Shown here: in pieces, positions 5,982 to 8,621 of the stretch | Position numbering within the stretch: the first letter of the stretch is position 1 | How the letters are laid out: every line of letters begins with the position of its first letter | Source of the DNA: an uncultured Ruminococcus sp. | GTDB taxonomy: Bacteria; Bacillota; Clostridia; Oscillospirales; Acutalibacteraceae | NCBI GenBank assembly: GCA_902772795.1 | Contig: CACYBZ010000179.1 | Span: 1 to 8,621, forward strand | Direction of reading: 5' to 3' | Length of the DNA stretch: 8,621 nucleotides | Notes under the pieces: generated by a model | What the model was told of the DNA's origin: nothing | The model's database searches: none | What the model saw: only the letters and a program-made list of their open reading frames with translations | Program-made: the position numbers and the translations under genes

Positions 5982-7229
5982 ATGAATTTTTTAGGTAAAA
6001 ACAACAAAATATTCTATAGCATATTGTTATTAATTACTATGATGGTAACTGTAGTGTCATTCTGCGGTTGCGAAAAACGAACAGAAATCAGTGTCAGTTC
6101 TGCCAAACTGTTTGAAGTGCAGTTAAGCGGTTGTGACGGTTACGGAAAAGCGGAATTTGTTCTGAACAAGATAAACGTCAGTGCTGAACTGACCAAACAC
6201 AAGGAAAACAAGCACTATGCGGATATTGAACAACTGCTCAACAATATGACATTCCGCCTTGCCGATGAATCACAGCAGGGAAAATTATCCAACGGTCAGG
6301 AATTTACGGTAATTGCGGATTACGATGAAACACTGGCGGCTAATATCAATGTTGATATCAAAAATACAGAATTGGTATGTACTGCCAGAAATCTCACCGA
6401 AGGACAACCCCTTGACGCTTTTCAGAATTTCAAGGTAAGCTTCTCGGGCGAAAACGGCAGCGGTAAAATCACTATTGACAATACCAAATGTTCCAAAAAC
6501 ACAAAGGCTTGGATTACCTTTGTTCCCGATAAGACAGAAAAACTCCGCAATGGTGATGTTGTCACCATAAAGGCACAGCCTAAACTTTCTCTGGAAGAAG
6601 AAGGCTTTTACCTGAAAGAAGAACAAAAAACATTTACGGTAAAAAATCTGTTGGGACCCCGTAATTCTCTGGACGGTATTGATACGGAAGGTCTGCGGGA
6701 AGAAATGCACAAGGAAATGAAAAACAAAATTCTGAACAGTTACTATATTACTGATTATGAGTATAGTTTTTCCAGCGGTAAAAAAAGAAGTCTGAATTCG
6801 GAGTATTTTGACTATGAATCAAGATATGATTTGGACAGTTATCAGTATATTTACAATACCGATGATTTGAATGAAAACAGTCTGATAGCGTATTACAAAG
6901 TCACCACGACATTCACCTGTAAGGCCGGGCAGGCAGGATTACCGTCAGGATTTACTCCTATGAGCGCAGGAGAAACGGATACGGGAACAACTTATGTCGC
7001 CATTCGGACAAATCCGCTTCGCATAGGCAAAAACAACCAGCTTGATGAAAATAATTACATCTACTTTGACAGTGCCAATGGTAAAACCATTCGTGATATT
7101 CAGAAAAACCTTGGTATCGGCAAATACAGTTCGGAATACTTTGACAAGGAATTCTATCTTACACAAAAATCCGAACCTGAAACGGAACCCGCTACCACAC
7201 CGACAGAAAAAATGACAGATACAGAATAA
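5982..7229 (+). CDS. Putative lipoprotein with two related beta-type domains
   Basis: I do not recognise a named family. The 415-residue product starts with a basic stretch and a hydrophobic segment (10-27) ending SFCGC, so C30 (or less likely C28) would be lipidated and the protein held on the outer face of the membrane; the lipobox is not a classic one. Two segments share a pattern: VQLSGCDGYGK (46-56) with LSNGQEFTVIA (102-112), and VSFSGENGSGK (152-162) with LRNGDVVTIKA (188-198). Together they suggest two tandem Ig-like beta domains of a kind found in Clostridia envelope proteins. A further domain (about 225-395) is rich in Tyr and Asp and includes YYKVTTTFTC. The tail (about 397-415) is Glu/Thr/Pro-rich. 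A good promoter precedes it, and it probably shares a transcript with the transpeptidase-like gene. Function is unknown; a structural, adhesive or sensing role is possible. Confidence 0.8.
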   Translation: MNFLGKNNKIFYSILLLITMMVTVVSFCGCEKRTEISVSSAKLFEVQLSGCDGYGKAEFVLNKINVSAELTKHKENKHYADIEQLLNNMTFRLADESQQGKLSNGQEFTVIADYDETLAANINVDIKNTELVCTARNLTEGQPLDAFQNFKVSFSGENGSGKITIDNTKCSKNTKAWITFVPDKTEKLRNGDVVTIKAQPKLSLEEEGFYLKEEQKTFTVKNLLGPRNSLDGIDTEGLREEMHKEMKNKILNSYYITDYEYSFSSGKKRSLNSEYFDYESRYDLDSYQYIYNTDDLNENSLIAYYKVTTTFTCKAGQAGLPSGFTPMSAGETDTGTTYVAIRTNPLRIGKNNQLDENNYIYFDSANGKTIRDIQKNLGIGKYSSEYFDKEFYLTQKSEPETEPATTPTEKMTDTE

Positions 7230-7252
7230 TGTGCTGTCTGAAACAGTACATT
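7228..7252 (+). other. Stem-loop between lipoprotein and transpeptidase-like gene
   Basis: AATGTGCTGT (7228-7237) pairs with ACAGTACATT (7243-7252) with one G-T pair and a five-base loop. The stem overlaps the lipoprotein stop codon. No T-tract follows, so it is not a standard terminator. It may be an mRNA-stability or weak attenuation structure in a two-gene transcript. Confidence 0.45.
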
Positions 7253-7286
7253 ATCCACTGTAAATGAGCGTTATCCGCAAAAAAAT

Positions 7287-7292
7287 GGAGGA
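7287..7292 (+). promoter_or_regulatory. Strong ribosome binding site supporting a TTG start
   Basis: GGAGGA lies six bases before the TTG at 7299. The next codons encode a basic N-terminus (NKKK) leading straight into a membrane segment, as expected for a true start, and there is no ATG in frame nearby. Confidence 0.75.
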
Positions 7293-7298
7293 ATTTTC

Positions 7299-8369
7299 TT
7301 GAACAAGAAAAAAATACTGCTTATTATCCTGCCACTGGTAACAGTAAGTATTGTCGGAGCTGTTCTGGCAAAAATCTTCCTGTTCCCCTCGCTTCCTGTT
7401 AATGACAGTAAACAAAAAGGTACAGAAATTTCTGTGCATGATGATAACAGCACTTCTGACAATGCAGTAATACCTACGGCAACTATCGGAAATAAGAAAA
7501 GTAAAACAACAGCCACAGAAAAAGATTCAGAAAACAACACACAGAACACCACCAACGGAACAACAAACAGGAGAACATCACTTTTTACCAACCCTGCATC
7601 ATCGCCGAGTACGTCAGTAACAGCGACAGAAAGTTCACCTGTGGCAACCGTTCCCACTACGCCCCAATCATCGGAAACATCTGCACAACCTGCCACAACA
7701 GCACCCGTAACTTTCCCTGATGAAGAACCACAGCCTGCCACAGACGCAACACCCGTTCATGCAGAAAGTCTGCGTGCTTTTCTGGACAGTTCGGATTATT
7801 CCTGGCAGTCACTGAATAACCGCAACTGTCAGCAACTGATTACGGTAAATTCCTATGGTACAAATACCGCAGATATTTCCATGTACGAAAAAGATGAAAA
7901 CGGTATCTGGCAAAGCTGTAATCTGGATACAGACGGATTTGTCGGATATTACGGTGTCAGCCGAAACTCTTCTGAGGGCAGTTATGAAACACCTTACGGC
8001 ATTTATCCTGTCGGAGAAGCATTCTACATTGACGATGAACCGATAACAAATCTGGATAAATTTCAGATAAATGACGATATTTACTGGGTAGATGACCCTG
8101 AATCCATATACTACAATACCAAAGTAGAAAAAAAATATGTGGAAAAAGACTGGAACAGTGCCGAACATATGATTGAATATTATTCCGCTTACCGCTATGG
8201 TTTCGTTATTAAATTCAATACGGATTGTGTGAAAGGAAAAGGTTCGGCAATATTCTTTCATTGCAGTGAAACACCTACAGCAGGTTGTGTGGGGGTTTCA
8301 ACAGAAATGATGAAAGCGTATCTTGGCGTACTGGACAAAAACAAGAATCCTTATATTATCATGATATGA
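7299..8369 (+). CDS. Membrane-anchored L,D-transpeptidase-like (YkuD/ErfK) protein
   Basis: The 356-residue product begins NKKK followed by a membrane segment (about 6-31), then a long low-complexity linker rich in Ser, Thr, Asn and Pro (about 35-153), then an extracellular domain (about 155-356). The end of that domain has GSAIFFHCSETPTAGCVGVS, with His321 and Cys330 in the place of the catalytic His and Cys of YkuD-type L,D-transpeptidases; ETPYGIYPVGEAF (230-242) matches the family's TPxGxYxVG segment. Such enzymes make 3-3 peptidoglycan cross-links or attach proteins to peptidoglycan. The HC...PTAGC form differs from the textbook HG...SxGC(I/V)R form but is known in family branches. The start is TTG with a strong ribosome binding site. 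The linker would carry the domain across the inner cell wall. It follows the lipoprotein gene by 69 bases with no clear promoter of its own. Confidence 0.8.
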   Translation: MNKKKILLIILPLVTVSIVGAVLAKIFLFPSLPVNDSKQKGTEISVHDDNSTSDNAVIPTATIGNKKSKTTATEKDSENNTQNTTNGTTNRRTSLFTNPASSPSTSVTATESSPVATVPTTPQSSETSAQPATTAPVTFPDEEPQPATDATPVHAESLRAFLDSSDYSWQSLNNRNCQQLITVNSYGTNTADISMYEKDENGIWQSCNLDTDGFVGYYGVSRNSSEGSYETPYGIYPVGEAFYIDDEPITNLDKFQINDDIYWVDDPESIYYNTKVEKKYVEKDWNSAEHMIEYYSAYRYGFVIKFNTDCVKGKGSAIFFHCSETPTAGCVGVSTEMMKAYLGVLDKNKNPYIIMI

Positions 8370-8390
8370 CGTATCCGCTTTTATAAAATA

Positions 8391-8442
8391 AAAAACCGAC
8401 AACAGACAAAATCACAGTGTTTTGTATCTGTTGTCGGTTTTT
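8391..8442. terminator. Bidirectional intrinsic terminator between convergent genes
   Basis: AAAAACCGACAACAGA (8391-8406) pairs perfectly with TCTGTTGTCGGTTTTT (8427-8442). CAAAA (8407-8411) / TTTTG (8420-8424) extend the stem inside, past a two-base bulge. The plus strand ends in TTTTT. The minus strand runs into a long T-rich tract (complement of 8383-8395), so it can serve both the transpeptidase-like gene and the minus-strand gene that ends at 8444. Confidence 0.92.
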
Positions 8443-8443
8443 A

Positions 8444-8621
8444 TCATTCTGTCGGCGGTATTTCAGTGTAGCTGCTGTCTGCCAAAACAGAGGATTGCTC
8501 TACAGAATCATTGTTTTCTGCCACTGACAGTGGTTCAACTACGCTGTTGCTTTCTGCCACTGAAGATGGTTCAACTACACTATTGTTTTCTGCCACTGAC
8601 GGTGGTTCAACTACGCTGTTG
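8444..8621 (-). CDS. Partial repeat-tailed protein, C-terminal end only
   Basis: On the minus strand a frame is open from the window edge to a TGA at 8446-8444, giving 58 complete codons. The residues are three copies of a 12-residue unit, NSVVEP(P/S/L)SVAE(N/S), then a decayed fourth copy NDSVEQSSVLAD, and the ending SSYTEIPPTE. The real stop sits directly before the shared terminator, and base changes between copies keep the protein sequence, which supports a genuine gene. The 5' part is outside the window, so the main domain and function are unknown. Such acidic Ser/Val/Pro repeat tails are typical of exported or surface proteins with stalk or linker regions, but that is inference. Confidence 0.7.
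   Translation of the reverse strand, partial: NSVVEPPSVAENNSVVEPSSVAESNSVVEPLSVAENNDSVEQSSVLADSSYTEIPPTE
8477..8620 (-). repeat. 36-base in-frame tandem repeat
   Basis: Four consecutive 36-base units lie at 8585-8620, 8549-8584, 8513-8548 and 8477-8512. The first three are close copies (on the plus strand each contains CTGCCACTGA followed by TGGTTCAACTAC). The last is degenerate. The array continues or begins beyond the window edge. The unit length is a multiple of three, so copy-number change would lengthen or shorten the protein without a frameshift. Confidence 0.85.

Noticed and set aside
7238..7266. Possible promoter CTGAAA / TAAATG for the transpeptidase-like gene
   Set aside because: Both boxes are poor matches despite a 17-base spacing; co-transcription with the lipoprotein gene is simpler.
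8477..8620. 36-base repeats as a CRISPR array
   Set aside because: The units are directly adjacent with no unique spacers and are in frame within an open reading frame.

Overview
The window looks like a chromosomal stretch of an anaerobic, low- to mid-GC Gram-positive bacterium of the Clostridia, most likely Oscillospiraceae and Ruminococcus-like. The signs are AT-rich spacers, strong Shine-Dalgarno sites, sigma-A type promoters, a murI-ywiB-argS cluster, an oxygen-sensitive [FeFe] hydrogenase, a lipoprotein and an L,D-transpeptidase-like envelope protein. The genus call is inference from gene content and style; there is no rRNA or other phylogenetic marker here.

Layout. Positions 1-235 are a non-coding AT-rich spacer with a short dispersed-repeat-like end at 1-24 and a weak terminator at its right side. 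A minus-strand gene (236-1015) encodes an unrecognised two-domain cytoplasmic protein. It is divergent from murI, and the 190-base spacer holds two good back-to-back promoters. Then comes a plus-strand block: murI (glutamate racemase), a ywiB/DUF1934 gene and argS (arginyl-tRNA synthetase), spaced 13 and 37 bases apart and probably one transcript. After argS lies a compact run of four stem-loops (4207-4319), very GC-rich at its left end and AT-rich at its right end, which looks like a dispersed palindromic element. Its right arm supplies the -35 box of a near-consensus promoter for the next gene, a 480-residue [FeFe] hydrogenase with an N-terminal iron-sulfur region and a full set of H-cluster cysteines (4358-5800). 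That gene ends in a clear intrinsic terminator.

A fresh extended -10 promoter then drives a lipoprotein with two related beta-type repeats (5982-7229). It is followed after 69 bases by a membrane-anchored L,D-transpeptidase-like protein that starts at TTG (7299-8369). A long bidirectional terminator (8391-8442) separates this from the 3' end of a minus-strand gene (8444-8621, cut by the window edge), whose C-terminus is built of 12-residue (36-base) tandem repeats.

How the genes fit together: murI supplies D-glutamate for peptidoglycan, argS is housekeeping, and the lipoprotein and transpeptidase-like pair act at the cell envelope. The hydrogenase stands alone, with no maturation genes or electron-transfer partner subunits in view. 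I found no CRISPR array, tRNA, rRNA, transposase, phage gene or obvious defence system. The most unusual items are the stem-loop element with its embedded promoter, the atypical MurI active-site motif, the orphan hydrogenase and the repeat-tailed partial gene.
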